Below are positions 53,241 to 62,212 of a stretch of 64,000 nt of DNA, one piece after another (the stretch's first letter is position 1; every line of letters starts with the position of its first letter). A program made the position numbers and the translations under genes. The notes under the pieces were generated by a model. The model had not been told where the DNA came from. It saw only the letters and a list, made by a program, of their open reading frames with translations, and ran no database searches. Source of the DNA: CAWEBF01 sp963807235 (GTDB taxonomy: Bacteria; Acidobacteriota; Vicinamibacteria; Vicinamibacterales; UBA2999); NCBI GenBank assembly GCA_963807235.1, contig CAWEBF010000020.1, positions 1 through 64,000 of the forward strand, given 5' to 3'.

Positions 53241-53307
53241 CAGGCTCCGGTCTCCAGGCTCCAGGCTCCGGTAAGGGCCGGAAGCCGGAAGCCGGAAGCC
53301 GGAAGCC
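53241..53307. repeat. Heptamer tandem arrays CAGGCTC x5 and GGAAGCC x4
   Basis: CAGGCTC/CGGTCTC units (53241-53275) are followed by four perfect GGAAGCC units (53280-53307). They lie between the acyl-CoA dehydrogenase stop and the convergent TonB receptor stop (53315). These are reverse complements of the GGAGCCT and GGCTTCC families elsewhere. Confidence 0.88.
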
Positions 53308-53314
53308 GCGAGCC

Positions 53315-56300
53315 CTACCACGTAAATTCCGTACTGATCCGCGCGAGCCGGCCCGTCAGAACCGAGTTGGCCTGCAGCCAGGGTCCGTTCGGGACGAAGG
53401 TCTGGTTGTAGGTCAGGACCGCGCTGGCGTTCAGCACGTTGTAGAGATCCAGCGAGATCGTCGATCGCGTTGACCCGAACCTCAGGATCTTCGCCACCTT
53501 GAAATCCAGCTGGTTGATGCGATCGCCGTACAGCGACCCGGGCTCGATCAGGTTGATCGAGACGCTGGTGACGTTCCCGGAGGGCGGCCGGCCGAGTGAC
53601 TGCGCGATCACCGTGGCTGGCACGTTGTAGTTGGCGGACAGGAGCACCCCCGGCTTGCTCTGGAACACGGCGCTGACCTGGGTGTCGATCTTCGGGATCA
53701 GGTACGAGCCGAGTCCTCGCAGTTGTGTCAGCCAGCCGTAGGCCACGTGACAGTACGGACTCGTGGTGCTGACGGTTGAGCCCACCAACCCGCCGCCGAT
53801 GCCCGTGTTCAGCTCCGGCAGGTTCGCCCTCACGTCACAGGCATCGGCCACGTTCTGGCCGGTGCTCGTGCCGCCCTGGAACGTGAGGCCTCCGGCGGTC
53901 CGCAGGTTCAGCGTCACGTCGAAGCCGTTGAAGTACTGATACTGCTTGCCGTACTTGCTGGCGAGAGTCGCCAGGTTGTCGACCTGTCCGGACTTCGCCG
54001 GCACGATGTCGAAGAGACCCTGGATCGGGTAGCCGCCGCCGTTCGGGAGCCGCGGGTCCTGCGGGGCCGTGATGCTGTAGGGCGTGTACTCGCTGTTCGA
54101 TGCGGCCAGGTTGTCGTTCAGCGTGAACCCGCCGAACCACCGCCGGTAGTACCCCACCTCGATCGACATCCGCGCCATGAGCTGCTGCTGCAGGGAGAGA
54201 CCGAAGCTCCAGTCAGCCGCTCGAACACCCCAGCCGCTGAGCAGGTCCGGATCGTAGTTGCCGGTCAGGACGGGTTGCCCGAACCGGACGTTCGAGAGCT
54301 GTCCGCAGAAATCGGCCCCGCCGCCTCCGTTGACCGCCGCGGCATTGCCGTGCGCCAGAGGATTGCTGAAGTCGCAGTCGGCCACCAGGTCGGCGTCGGC
54401 GTCGATCCAGGTCCGGGACACGCCCTGCACACCGAAGGGACCGGTGGAGGTCGGCACACGAAGCGTGGGATTCGAGTTGGCGTACGTCAACTGAACGCCG
54501 ACGCCTTCGAGGTATTTCCCGAAGTTCATCTTGACCGCCGTCTTGCCGGTGCCGAAGACGTCCCACGCCGCGCCCATCCTGGGCGTGATGTCCTTGTAGC
54601 TGTCGACGCCCTTGGTCTCCGGGAAGTCATACGCCACCGGCAGGAACCGTGTCGGCCCGATCTTCTGCGCGGGGAACCAGCTGCGCGCGACGTCGAATCG
54701 CAGCGCGCCCTGCAGCGTCAGCCGCCTCATGGTCCACTGCTCCTGGGCGAATATCGCGTCCCACCCGGCACGCGCGTCGTTGACCCACGGCGAGATCACC
54801 TGCGTGAGCTGGTTGGGGATGCCGTTGTTGAACCGGTAGTACATGTTCGGGTTGTTCGAGTACCAGGTGCGGTCGTCGGTCATCAACGTGCCCTGGTAGC
54901 CGACCTTGAAACTGTGGGTGCCGGTGACGTAAGCCGCCGATCCCCTCCAGGTGTAGGAGCCGGTGCGGTTGTCGCCCCAATCCTGCGAGCGGTAAACCAG
55001 ATTGGCGCGGCCTCCGTTGTTGGCGCATCCCGCCGCGCACTGTTCGGTGATGCGAATCAGGTCGCGTGTGGGGTTGGGATCACGCTCGAAGTTGCCCCAG
55101 CCGTAGTAGGTGCCGCCGAAGCCGGCATCGAACAGCAGGCGATTGGTGAGCGGCGAGGTCCACGTGACCTGCGGCACCCGCAGCGGCAGCGTCTGCCCGG
55201 GACCGATCGCTTCGGGCGAGGCGACCGGCGGCGTGGTGATGCCGATGGTCGAACCCTCGCACTTCCGGCAGACCCACTGCTCGTCCCAGTAGCCGCCGAT
55301 CTTGATCTTGGGTGTGACCTGCCACGTCAGGCGCCCGCTGATGTTCTCCCAGGTGCGGTCGGAGAAGCCGGGATCGCTGACGCCGGGGCCTCCTCGATAC
55401 AGCCATTTCGTGGCATCGCCGGTGTTCAGGTTGTAGAACATGTTCGCGTTCACACGCGTGCTGCCCTGGGTTCGCCCCGTCGCGAAGTACCACAGCTTGT
55501 CCTTCAGGATCGGCCCGCCCACAGCGCCGTTCACGTCGTAGATCTTCGTGAGCGGCGTCGGCGCGCCCACGCCGGTGCCAGCCGTGTTGTCGGCCTGCAG
55601 GTTCTTGCCGCTGCCGCTGTAGAACGCGGAGCCATGGAGCGTGTTGCCGCCCGTCTTGGGCACGATGTTCATGACCAGGCCGGCGGTCTCGGACTCGCCC
55701 AGTCCGCCGGACGTGGTGAACGAGATCTCCTCGGAGTTCCCCACGTCCACGGAAAAGCCTGGCGGCTGGTTGCCGCCGGGAGGATTGCCGACGTTGAGGC
55801 CGTCGATCGTCATACGGCCCTCGTTGTTGCGGCCGCCGTGAATGGGAAACTGCGTCGTCGCCGTGCCGGTCGCGACGTCGTTGGTGTTGGTCACGACGCC
55901 GGGCACCACGACCACGAGTGCGTTGTAGCTGCGCACGGTCGGAATCGCCTTCAGAACGTCGTTGTTCAACACCGTCTGACGCCTGGCGCTCTGGACGTCC
56001 ACGATGGGGCTTTCACCGGTCACGGTGACCGTCTCTTCGAGCGAGCCCACGCGAAGCTCGGCGTTGATGCTCGCCGTGAACGACCCGGTCAACTCGATGC
56101 CGTCGCGCTCGAAGGTGCTGAACCCGGGCAGCGAAGCCCTGACCTTGTAGACGCCAGGCCGAAGATCCTCGATGCGGTACTGCCCGTTGCTGTCGCTGGT
56201 GGTCGTGCGGATTTTTTCGATGAGTGCGGGGCTGCTGACCTCGACGGTGACCCCGGGCAGGACAGCCCCGGAGGTGTCTCTCACCGAACCCGCGATCACT

Positions 56301-56374
56301 GCTTGTGCAAAGACTCCGGTGGGAACGAGAACGATGGACGCGAGTATCACGAACGCGGTCAGGCTTGAGCGCAT
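53315..56374 (-). CDS. TonB-dependent receptor with carboxypeptidase-regulatory N-domain
   Basis: 1019 residues in one intact frame. Signal peptide (TAFVILASIVLVPTGVFAQ), a CarboxypepD_reg domain (AGSVRDTSGAVLPGVTVEVS, NGQYRIEDLRPGVYKVRASL), then the plug (QTVLNNDVLKAIPTVRSYNA, MTIDGLNVGNPPGGNQPPGF, MNIVPKTGGNTLHGSAFYSG) and a long barrel ending LARISTEFTW with the terminal aromatic. This is the acidobacterial large-receptor subtype without an obvious TonB box. It imports an unknown, possibly oligosaccharide or peptide, ligand. It contrasts with the broken receptor at 8400-11216. Confidence 0.93.
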   Translation of the reverse strand: MRSSLTAFVILASIVLVPTGVFAQAVIAGSVRDTSGAVLPGVTVEVSSPALIEKIRTTTSDSNGQYRIEDLRPGVYKVRASLPGFSTFERDGIELTGSFTASINAELRVGSLEETVTVTGESPIVDVQSARRQTVLNNDVLKAIPTVRSYNALVVVVPGVVTNTNDVATGTATTQFPIHGGRNNEGRMTIDGLNVGNPPGGNQPPGFSVDVGNSEEISFTTSGGLGESETAGLVMNIVPKTGGNTLHGSAFYSGSGKNLQADNTAGTGVGAPTPLTKIYDVNGAVGGPILKDKLWYFATGRTQGSTRVNANMFYNLNTGDATKWLYRGGPGVSDPGFSDRTWENISGRLTWQVTPKIKIGGYWDEQWVCRKCEGSTIGITTPPVASPEAIGPGQTLPLRVPQVTWTSPLTNRLLFDAGFGGTYYGWGNFERDPNPTRDLIRITEQCAAGCANNGGRANLVYRSQDWGDNRTGSYTWRGSAAYVTGTHSFKVGYQGTLMTDDRTWYSNNPNMYYRFNNGIPNQLTQVISPWVNDARAGWDAIFAQEQWTMRRLTLQGALRFDVARSWFPAQKIGPTRFLPVAYDFPETKGVDSYKDITPRMGAAWDVFGTGKTAVKMNFGKYLEGVGVQLTYANSNPTLRVPTSTGPFGVQGVSRTWIDADADLVADCDFSNPLAHGNAAAVNGGGGADFCGQLSNVRFGQPVLTGNYDPDLLSGWGVRAADWSFGLSLQQQLMARMSIEVGYYRRWFGGFTLNDNLAASNSEYTPYSITAPQDPRLPNGGGYPIQGLFDIVPAKSGQVDNLATLASKYGKQYQYFNGFDVTLNLRTAGGLTFQGGTSTGQNVADACDVRANLPELNTGIGGGLVGSTVSTTSPYCHVAYGWLTQLRGLGSYLIPKIDTQVSAVFQSKPGVLLSANYNVPATVIAQSLGRPPSGNVTSVSINLIEPGSLYGDRINQLDFKVAKILRFGSTRSTISLDLYNVLNASAVLTYNQTFVPNGPWLQANSVLTGRLARISTEFTW

Positions 56375-56437
56375 GATCCACCTCGCAAATTGTTCCCCGC
56401 TGGATGGGCTGGCACACCCTACTCCCGCAGGTCGCGC

Positions 56438-56466
56438 GAATCAAGAGAGATGTCAGGGCGTATAGT
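56438..56466 (+). promoter_or_regulatory. Candidate promoter for the small membrane protein
   Basis: TATAGT at 56461-56466 is a good -10 element 35 bases upstream of the ATG at 56502. The -35 region near 56438 (GAATCA) is weak. GGAGGT lies eight bases before the start codon. Confidence 0.4.
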
Positions 56467-56501
56467 GTGCCCAGACGCGCGGGATTCCACGGAGGTGCCA
56501 C

Positions 56502-56714
56502 ATGCTCGAGCTTGTTCGTGGTCAGTGGAAGGAGCTCACCAGCATGGTCGACGGCTTCTCGATCATGGCGATGGAAGCGGTGCTGCTCGTGCCCCTGGTC
56601 ATGGCCGCCCTCTTCTATCCAGTTGAAGTGCTCATCGGGACCGGCGTGGTGTTGCTCGTCTGCCTCGCGATGTTCGAGGTGGTCCTCTACGTTCGACACC
56701 ATCCGCGCCACTGA
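56502..56714 (+). CDS. Small membrane protein, 70 residues
   Basis: ATG 56502 follows a strong ribosome site (ACGGAGGTGCC). Two hydrophobic segments (FSIMAMEAVLLVPLVMAALF and VLIGTGVVLLVCLAMFEVVL) are separated by a short turn, with a basic tail (YVRHHPRH). I do not recognise a family. It lies between the divergent TonB receptor and the CitE-like gene 48 bases downstream. It may be a small structural or regulatory inner-membrane protein. Confidence 0.7.
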   Translation: MLELVRGQWKELTSMVDGFSIMAMEAVLLVPLVMAALFYPVEVLIGTGVVLLVCLAMFEVVLYVRHHPRH

Positions 56715-56762
56715 GGCCCTGGGCGGGAGCTTGGCGATCTTTCGGGAGACAATAACCGGCAC

Positions 56763-57686
56763 ATGAGTCCGGCTTCGCAGAGGTCTGTCCGCAGCATGCT
56801 GTTCGTGCCCGGGTCCAGGCCAGACATGATGGCCAAGGCCGCGGCCAGCGCGGCGGATGCCGTGTGCCTGGATCTCGAGGACTCGGTGACCCCGGACGAG
56901 AAGCCGGCCAGCCGTGGGCACGTGGTCCGGGCGCTCCGCGAGCTGGACTTCGGCGATCGAGTCCGCCTGGTCCGCATCAACGCGCTCGACACCCCGTTTG
57001 CCTACCGCGACCTGGTCGAAGTGGTGGAGGCCGCCGGCGATCGCCTGGACGCGGTCATGGTGCCCAAGGTCGGCTCGGCGCGCGACGTGTGGTTCGTGGA
57101 CACACTCCTGGCGCAGATCGAGGCGCACACGCGGCGGACAACGCCGGTCGGAGTCGAGGCCCAGATTGAAAGCGCCGCGGGCTACGTGGCGCTGAAGGAG
57201 ATCGCCTCGGCCGCTCCGCGCCTGCGGTCATTGATTTTTGGCCCGGGCGACTTCGCGGCGTCGATGCGGATGCCGTCGTCCGGCATCGGCGAGTTCGACG
57301 CCAACGACGACCTGTACCCGGGTCACCGCTGGCACGCCGTGATGCTGGCCATCGTGGCTGCCGCGCGCGCCAACGGGCTGCGCGCGGTGGACGGCCCGTA
57401 CGGCCAATACAAGGACGCCGCCGGCTTCGAGAAGTCGTGCCGCATCGCGCGGGCGCTTGGATTCGACGGCAAGCAGTGCATCCATCCGGCGCAGCTCGGC
57501 ACGGCCAACAGCGTGTTCTCACCGTCGCCGGAGGAGGTGGCGCACGCCACGGCGGTCGTGCGCGCGGTCAGCGAGGCGACCGCTGCGGGCAAGGGCGCCG
57601 CCGTGCACGACGGGAAGATGATCGACGCGGCCAGCCTGCGGATGGCCCGGACGATCCTGGATCGCGTCGGGCAGACCAAGGCCTGA
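56763..57686 (+). CDS. HpcH/HpaI aldolase / CitE-like CoA ester lyase
   Basis: 307 residues. CitE-family elements: RSMLFVPGSRPDMMAKAAAS, AVCLDLEDSVTPDEKPASRG with the metal/phosphate region, DAVMVPKVGSARDVWFVDTL, QIESAAGYVALKEIASAAPR with ligand Glu, LIFGPGDFAASMRMPSSGIG with ligand Asp, and FDGKQCIHPAQLGTANSVFS. Such lyases cleave malyl-, citramalyl- or methylmalyl-CoA to acetyl-CoA plus a 2-oxoacid (or their homologues). Together with the PrpD, acyl-CoA dehydrogenase and carboxylate transporters nearby it points to dicarboxylate breakdown. Confidence 0.92.
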   Translation: MSPASQRSVRSMLFVPGSRPDMMAKAAASAADAVCLDLEDSVTPDEKPASRGHVVRALRELDFGDRVRLVRINALDTPFAYRDLVEVVEAAGDRLDAVMVPKVGSARDVWFVDTLLAQIEAHTRRTTPVGVEAQIESAAGYVALKEIASAAPRLRSLIFGPGDFAASMRMPSSGIGEFDANDDLYPGHRWHAVMLAIVAAARANGLRAVDGPYGQYKDAAGFEKSCRIARALGFDGKQCIHPAQLGTANSVFSPSPEEVAHATAVVRAVSEATAAGKGAAVHDGKMIDAASLRMARTILDRVGQTKA

Positions 57687-57701
57687 GCGGGGAGGACTGG
57701 T

Positions 57702-58690
57702 ATGGCAGGTCAACGAGCCGTGCTCTCGATGCTTCGGCACTGTGCGCGCTTGTGGCTCCCGTGGTGGGGCAGCAGCCGAACGCCAGGACGCCGTGGGGCG
57801 ATCCAGACCTGCAGGGTGTCTTCACGACGGACGACGAGCTGGGCGTGCCCTTCGAGCGGCCGCCGCAGTTCGGCTCGCGCGCCGTCGTGACTGACGAAGA
57901 GTTCAACACTCGCTTGACCCAGGCGCAGCGGCAAGAGGCGCAGGACGCCGAGGAATTCGTGGCCGAACGTCCGGCCGGACGCGGTGGCGGCGATGGCACC
58001 GGTCCTCCGGCCCATTGGCTGGAGCGCGGCAAGCCGTCGCGCCGCACGTCGGTCGTCATCGATCCGCCCGACGGCCGCATCCCCTTCCTCAACGACGAGG
58101 CGCGCAAGCGCAGCACCGTCGCCGTGAACGCGCGCACCACGGGCAACAAACCGTTCGACGGGCCGCAGGCGCTCGACTTGTACGACCGCTGCATCACGCG
58201 CGGGCTGCCGCACGTCATCTTCCCGACCATCTACAACAACACGTCGGAGATCGTACAGGGCCCCGGCTACGTGGCCATCCGCTACGAGATGATCCACGAC
58301 GCGAGGGTGATCCCGCTCGACCGCCGCAAGCCGCTGCCGTCGAGCATGCGGCAGTACTTCGGCGACTCGCGCGGCCGCTGGGAAGGCGACACGCTGGTGG
58401 TGGACGTGTCGAACTTCCCGGCGCACATGGTGAACTACCGCGGCGCCACCGCCGCCCTTACGCTGACGGAGCGTTTTCGCCGGACCGGACCCGATACCGT
58501 CCACTACGAAGTCACCGTGACCGACCCGGCGACGTTCGCGCGGCCATGGACCGCCGCGCTCGATCTCAAAACGAGCCCACGCGTGCCGGATGTGTTCGAA
58601 TACGCCTGCCACGAAGGCAATTACGCAATGCGGAATATATTGAGTGGAGCTCGCAGCGCGGAAAGCTCTGGCGGGAACGGTAGACCGTAG
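57702..58690 (+). CDS. Secreted protein of the GRWxGDTLVV family, shift in the signal peptide
   Basis: ATG 57702 follows GGGGAGGAC. The first codons (MAGQRAVLSMLR) must shift near 57740 to continue as LCALVAPVVGQQPNARTPWG, which restores a signal peptide. The body holds DLQGVFTTDDELGVPFERPP, TSVVIDPPDGRIPFLNDEAR, ALDLYDRCITRGLPHVIFPT, then the hallmark GRWEGDTLVVDVSNFPAHMV and YEVTVTDPATFARPWTAALD. It is the longest family copy in the window and the only one without a DUF6152 neighbour; a cupin follows instead. Its stop TAG lies inside the heptamer array at 58680. Confidence 0.83.
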
Positions 58691-58727
58691 ACCGTAACTG
58701 GAGACCGGAGACTGGAGACTGGAGACC
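58680..58727. repeat. Heptamer tandem arrays GTAGACC x2 and GGAGACY x4
   Basis: GTAGACC, GTAGACC and a 6-base remnant, then GGAGACC, GGAGACT, GGAGACT and GGAGACC. The stop codon of the preceding gene (58688-58690) is provided by the second unit. The array ends five bases before the cupin gene start. Confidence 0.88.
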
Positions 58728-58732
58728 AATCT

Positions 58733-59164
58733 ATGAAACGACTCGCTGTCCTTACCTCCGTCGTGCTCCTTGGCGGTTCCGCCTCCTGGCTGTTCGGTGC
58801 GCAGGCACCGGCGGCGACGCCGCCCGCAACGTTCGACGCGAACAACTTCGTGGGCACGGTGACGCCGCACGCGACCACCGACATCCGCACGAACCGCTAC
58901 ACGTTCTCGGCCGGCGCGCGCACCAACTGGCACAGTCACGGCGAGGGCCAGGTGCTGTTTGCCGAGAAGGGCCGGATGCGGACGGCGGAGCAGGGGAAGC
59001 CGGTGCAGGAATTCGCGCAGGGCACCACGCTGCGCATCGACAAGCAGATCGTCCACTGGCACGGCGCGATGCCGGGGGAGCCGTTGACGCAGGTGTCTGT
59101 CAGCTTCGGCCCCACGACGTGGATGGCCAAGGTGACGGACCAGGAGTACGGGGCGAAGAAGTAG
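58733..59164 (+). CDS. Secreted cupin-domain protein
   Basis: 143 residues with a signal peptide (LAVLTSVVLLGGSASWLFGA). A single cupin barrel: ARTNWHSHGEGQVLFAEKGR has the HxH and Glu metal ligands of motif 1, and LRIDKQIVHWHGAMPGEPLT the histidine of motif 2. Small periplasmic cupins of this kind are often annotated as carboxymuconolactone-type or quercetinase-like partners, but the function is unknown. It has an intact frame and directly follows the GRWxGDTLVV gene and its array. Confidence 0.85.
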   Translation: MKRLAVLTSVVLLGGSASWLFGAQAPAATPPATFDANNFVGTVTPHATTDIRTNRYTFSAGARTNWHSHGEGQVLFAEKGRMRTAEQGKPVQEFAQGTTLRIDKQIVHWHGAMPGEPLTQVSVSFGPTTWMAKVTDQEYGAKK

Positions 59165-59203
59165 AGCCGCCGGCGGGAAGCGGGGCATAATCGCTCCCTT
59201 CCG

Positions 59204-61339
59204 ATGCCGCTCGATCCAGGCTCGCGTCTCGGCCCCTACGAGATCGTCTCCAAGCTCGGAGAGGGCGGCATGGGCGAGGTGTACCGTGCTGTGGACACCC
59301 GCCTGGGACGGACCGTCGCGATCAAGATCCTGTCGCCTGGGCACGGCGAGCGTTTCCACCAGGAGGCGCGCGCCATTGCCGCCCTGAATCATCCGCACAT
59401 CTGCGTTCTCCACGACGTTGGCCCCGACTACCTGGTCATGGAGTATCTCGAGGGCCGCACCCTGCAGGGACCGCTGCCGGTTGACGAGGTGATCCAGATT
59501 GCGTCCCAGGTGACCGACGCACTGGACACCGCTCACGCCAAAGGCATCCTGCATCGGGACCTGAAGCCGGCCAACATCATGATGACGAAGGCCGGAGCGA
59601 AGCTGCTCGACTTCGGGTTGGCCAAGCAGGCCGTCGAAGGCGCCGCCGACGTCACGCAAACGCGGGCGGGGACCGTGCTCGGCACCGCCGCTTACATGTC
59701 ACCCGAGCAGGTCCAGGGACAGCCGCTCGACGTCCGCTCCGACATTTTCAGCTTCGGCGCCGTGCTCTACGAGTTGATCTCCGGGCGGCGCGCTTTCGGC
59801 GGTGCCTCCGTCTTCGAGACGTTCAGCGCCGTGGTCAACGGCGAACCCCCAGCTTTGGACTCGCCCGCCTCCGACGTTGTGAGGCGGTGCCTGGCGAAGC
59901 AGCCGGCGCAGCGATTCCAAACGATGCCCGAGCTACGAGCGGCGCTGCAACAGGTGCGCGCCGGCGCGGGCCGTGCGCCGCGAGCTGCCTCGATCGCCGT
60001 GCTGCCGTTCGCCAACATGAGCCAGAACCCCGACGACGAATACTTCAGCGACGGCCTGGCCGAGGAGATCATCAACGCGCTGGCCCAGGTGCCCGATCTC
60101 AAGGTCATCGCGCGCACGTCGGCGTTCGCGTTCAAGGGAAAGAACGAGGACGTTCGAGGAATCGCCAACGCGCTTGGGGTCACGAACGTGCTGGAAGGGA
60201 GCGTCCGCCGAGCCGGGAGCCGGATTCGCGTGACAGCCCAGTTGATCCAGGCTTCCGACGGCGCCCACCTGTGGTCGCAGCGCTACGACCGGGAAATGGC
60301 CGACATCTTCGAGCTGCAGGACGATATCTCGTCGGCGATCGCGGCGGCCTTGAAACTGCGGCTCGCGCCTGCGCCGGCCCGCCGGATGCCGAGCGTACCC
60401 GCTTACGAGGCGTACCTGCGGTACCGCTCCTACCAGTGGAAGTTCACGCCCGAGGCGTCGCAGCGCAGCCGCGAGTGCCTGGAGCAGGCCCTGGCGCTCG
60501 ATCCGGATTTCGCGTTGCCGTACGTCGGCCTGGCCGACTACCACCTGGCGCTTGCCTCGGTCGGAGGCATGCCGGCCCAGCAGGCCATGCCGCGGGCCCG
60601 TGAGCTGGCCCAGCAAGCATTGAGAATCGAACCGGATCTGCCCGAGGCGCACGCGATGCTGGGGATCGTGGCCGGACACTACGATTTCGACTGGCACGAA
60701 GCCGAGCGGCGTTTCGCACTGTCAATGACTCGCGAACCGATCTCGGGCCATCTGCGCCAGTGGCATGGACTATTTCGTTTCTTGTCCACCGGCCGGATCG
60801 AACAAGCCTCCCGTGAGGCGTTCCGAGTGCTCGACGACGACCCCCTGTGCCAGATGTGGCACTACAACATGTTCCTGGTTCAGTGCGCCTTGGGCAAGAA
60901 CGTGGAGGCGTTGGCCGCGGGCCGGAGATCGGTGGACATCGATCCGACGTTCTGGCTCGGTTGGCTGGTACTAGGGATACTTCACGCCGTGCAGGGCCGT
61001 CGCGACGAAGCGTTGGATTGCGCTGAGAAGGCGCTCGGCGGCGCGCCGTGGTGTCCCTATTCGATTGGGCTCATGGCGGGTGTGTTGGAGAATATCGGAG
61101 AGGCAGCGAAGGCCGAGCCGTTGCTGGCCACGCTGCGAGCCGATGCATCCGGAGGCGCTGCAGGCCTGGTCTACTACTATCTGGCGCGCCGCGACGTCGA
61201 ACCGGCGGTTGCGTGGGCACAGAGAGCCCTCGAACAACGCTTTGCCGCTCTGGTGGTGACGACTCTCAGGCCATTCGAGCCGCTGTTGCGCCAGTCGCCC
61301 GCCTGGCCACGGCTGCTTGAGTCGGTCAACCTGGCGTAG
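59204..61339 (+). CDS. Ser/Thr protein kinase with TolB-like domain and TPR repeats
   Basis: 711 residues, intact. Kinase: GEGGMGEVYRAVDTRLGRTV, Lys in VAIKILSPG, HRDLKPANIMM, DFGLAKQ, and GTAAYMSPEQVQGQPLDVRS. After the kinase comes a TolB/FlgO-like N-domain (IAVLPFANMSQNPDDEYFSD, GLAEEIINALAQVPDLKVIA, LGVTNVLEGSVRRAGSRIRV) followed by TPR units (ECLEQALALDPDFALPYVGL, AHAMLGIVAGHYDFDWHEAE, RDEALDCAEKALGGAPWCPY). There is no membrane helix, so it is a cytosolic kinase of the acidobacterial type. A CATAAT box lies 12 bases before the ATG and there is no ribosome site. Confidence 0.92.
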   Translation: MPLDPGSRLGPYEIVSKLGEGGMGEVYRAVDTRLGRTVAIKILSPGHGERFHQEARAIAALNHPHICVLHDVGPDYLVMEYLEGRTLQGPLPVDEVIQIASQVTDALDTAHAKGILHRDLKPANIMMTKAGAKLLDFGLAKQAVEGAADVTQTRAGTVLGTAAYMSPEQVQGQPLDVRSDIFSFGAVLYELISGRRAFGGASVFETFSAVVNGEPPALDSPASDVVRRCLAKQPAQRFQTMPELRAALQQVRAGAGRAPRAASIAVLPFANMSQNPDDEYFSDGLAEEIINALAQVPDLKVIARTSAFAFKGKNEDVRGIANALGVTNVLEGSVRRAGSRIRVTAQLIQASDGAHLWSQRYDREMADIFELQDDISSAIAAALKLRLAPAPARRMPSVPAYEAYLRYRSYQWKFTPEASQRSRECLEQALALDPDFALPYVGLADYHLALASVGGMPAQQAMPRARELAQQALRIEPDLPEAHAMLGIVAGHYDFDWHEAERRFALSMTREPISGHLRQWHGLFRFLSTGRIEQASREAFRVLDDDPLCQMWHYNMFLVQCALGKNVEALAAGRRSVDIDPTFWLGWLVLGILHAVQGRRDEALDCAEKALGGAPWCPYSIGLMAGVLENIGEAAKAEPLLATLRADASGGAAGLVYYYLARRDVEPAVAWAQRALEQRFAALVVTTLRPFEPLLRQSPAWPRLLESVNLA

Positions 61340-61345
61340 GCGCGC

Positions 61346-62155
61346 CTACTTCCCGAAGCGCTGATTCTCCAGGCAGACGAACTCGAGCAGCTCCTCGTCG
61401 AGCATCAGCTGCTGGTTCACGCGCACGGTGAACGGGCGCGTGTAGATCTTCTTGTCCTCGATGGTGACGTCGATCTCCATGCGGCCGTAGTGAAGGCCGC
61501 CGGAACCGCTCCGTCACTTTGCCCGCGTCGCTGAGCGGGCTGCCGATGATATCGAGCCAGCCGCCGTCCTTGAACTGGACCGTCTCGACCACGAGCGTGT
61601 CGCCCTCCCAGCGGCCGGCGGAATAGCCGTTGTACCAGGGCTGCGGGTCGTCGGTGGGGAGGCCGCGGCCGTCGGTGAAGATTCACGCCGCTCCGAGCTG
61701 GCCTCGTAAAGGATCACCACCTCGCGCGGCGTCTGGATGAACTTGCGCGGCGCGCCCTGCGTGTGCAGCTGCACGATGCCCATCGGCAGGCAGTGCGCCT
61801 CCGGGTTGTCCTTGCTGTTGCCCGCCACGCGCACCTTCAGGATTTCCTGCCCCTCGGGCGTGAGCGGCAACCCCTCCTTGATGTTCTGGGCCACGTCGCG
61901 AAACCCGGCGACGGGAGGCCCGCCGGGAGGAGGCGCTGCGGTGCCACCGGGCCCGCCGGCGCCGAAGCCGCGCCAGAGGCCAGAGAAGTCAGGTTTGCCG
62001 TCGGCGGTGCGCGGGGCTGGAGCCGTCAGGTCGGGCTTGCCGTCCGGGAGACGCGGCACGCCCGGCGTTGGATGACGCGCCCATTGCGCCGAGAGCGTGG
62101 AAGCCATCAGGCCCACGATTGCCGCCAGCACCGCCATACGACCTGCCACCCTCAT
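61346..62155 (-). CDS. Secreted protein of the GRWxGDTLVV family, several frameshifts
   Basis: ATG 62155 follows GGAGG. A signal peptide (VLAAIVGLMASTLSAQ) and tandem PDGKPDLTAPAPRTADGKPD lead to the family start FSGLWRGFGAGGPGG, then AHCLPMGIVQLHTQGAPRKF. After SSERRE (near 61690) the frame changes; the hallmark GRWEGDTLVVETVQFKDGGW and SPLSDAGKVTERFRR are in two other frames, and a further shift near 61500 gives the end (DEELLEFVCLENQRFGK, stop 61346). It is divergent from a DUF6152 gene across 57 bases, the third instance of the pair. Confidence 0.8.
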
Positions 62156-62212
62156 TCGCGCCTCCGTAAGAAACGAGCGTATTATGGCGCGCGATCCGTT
62201 GCAGGAGGAGCG

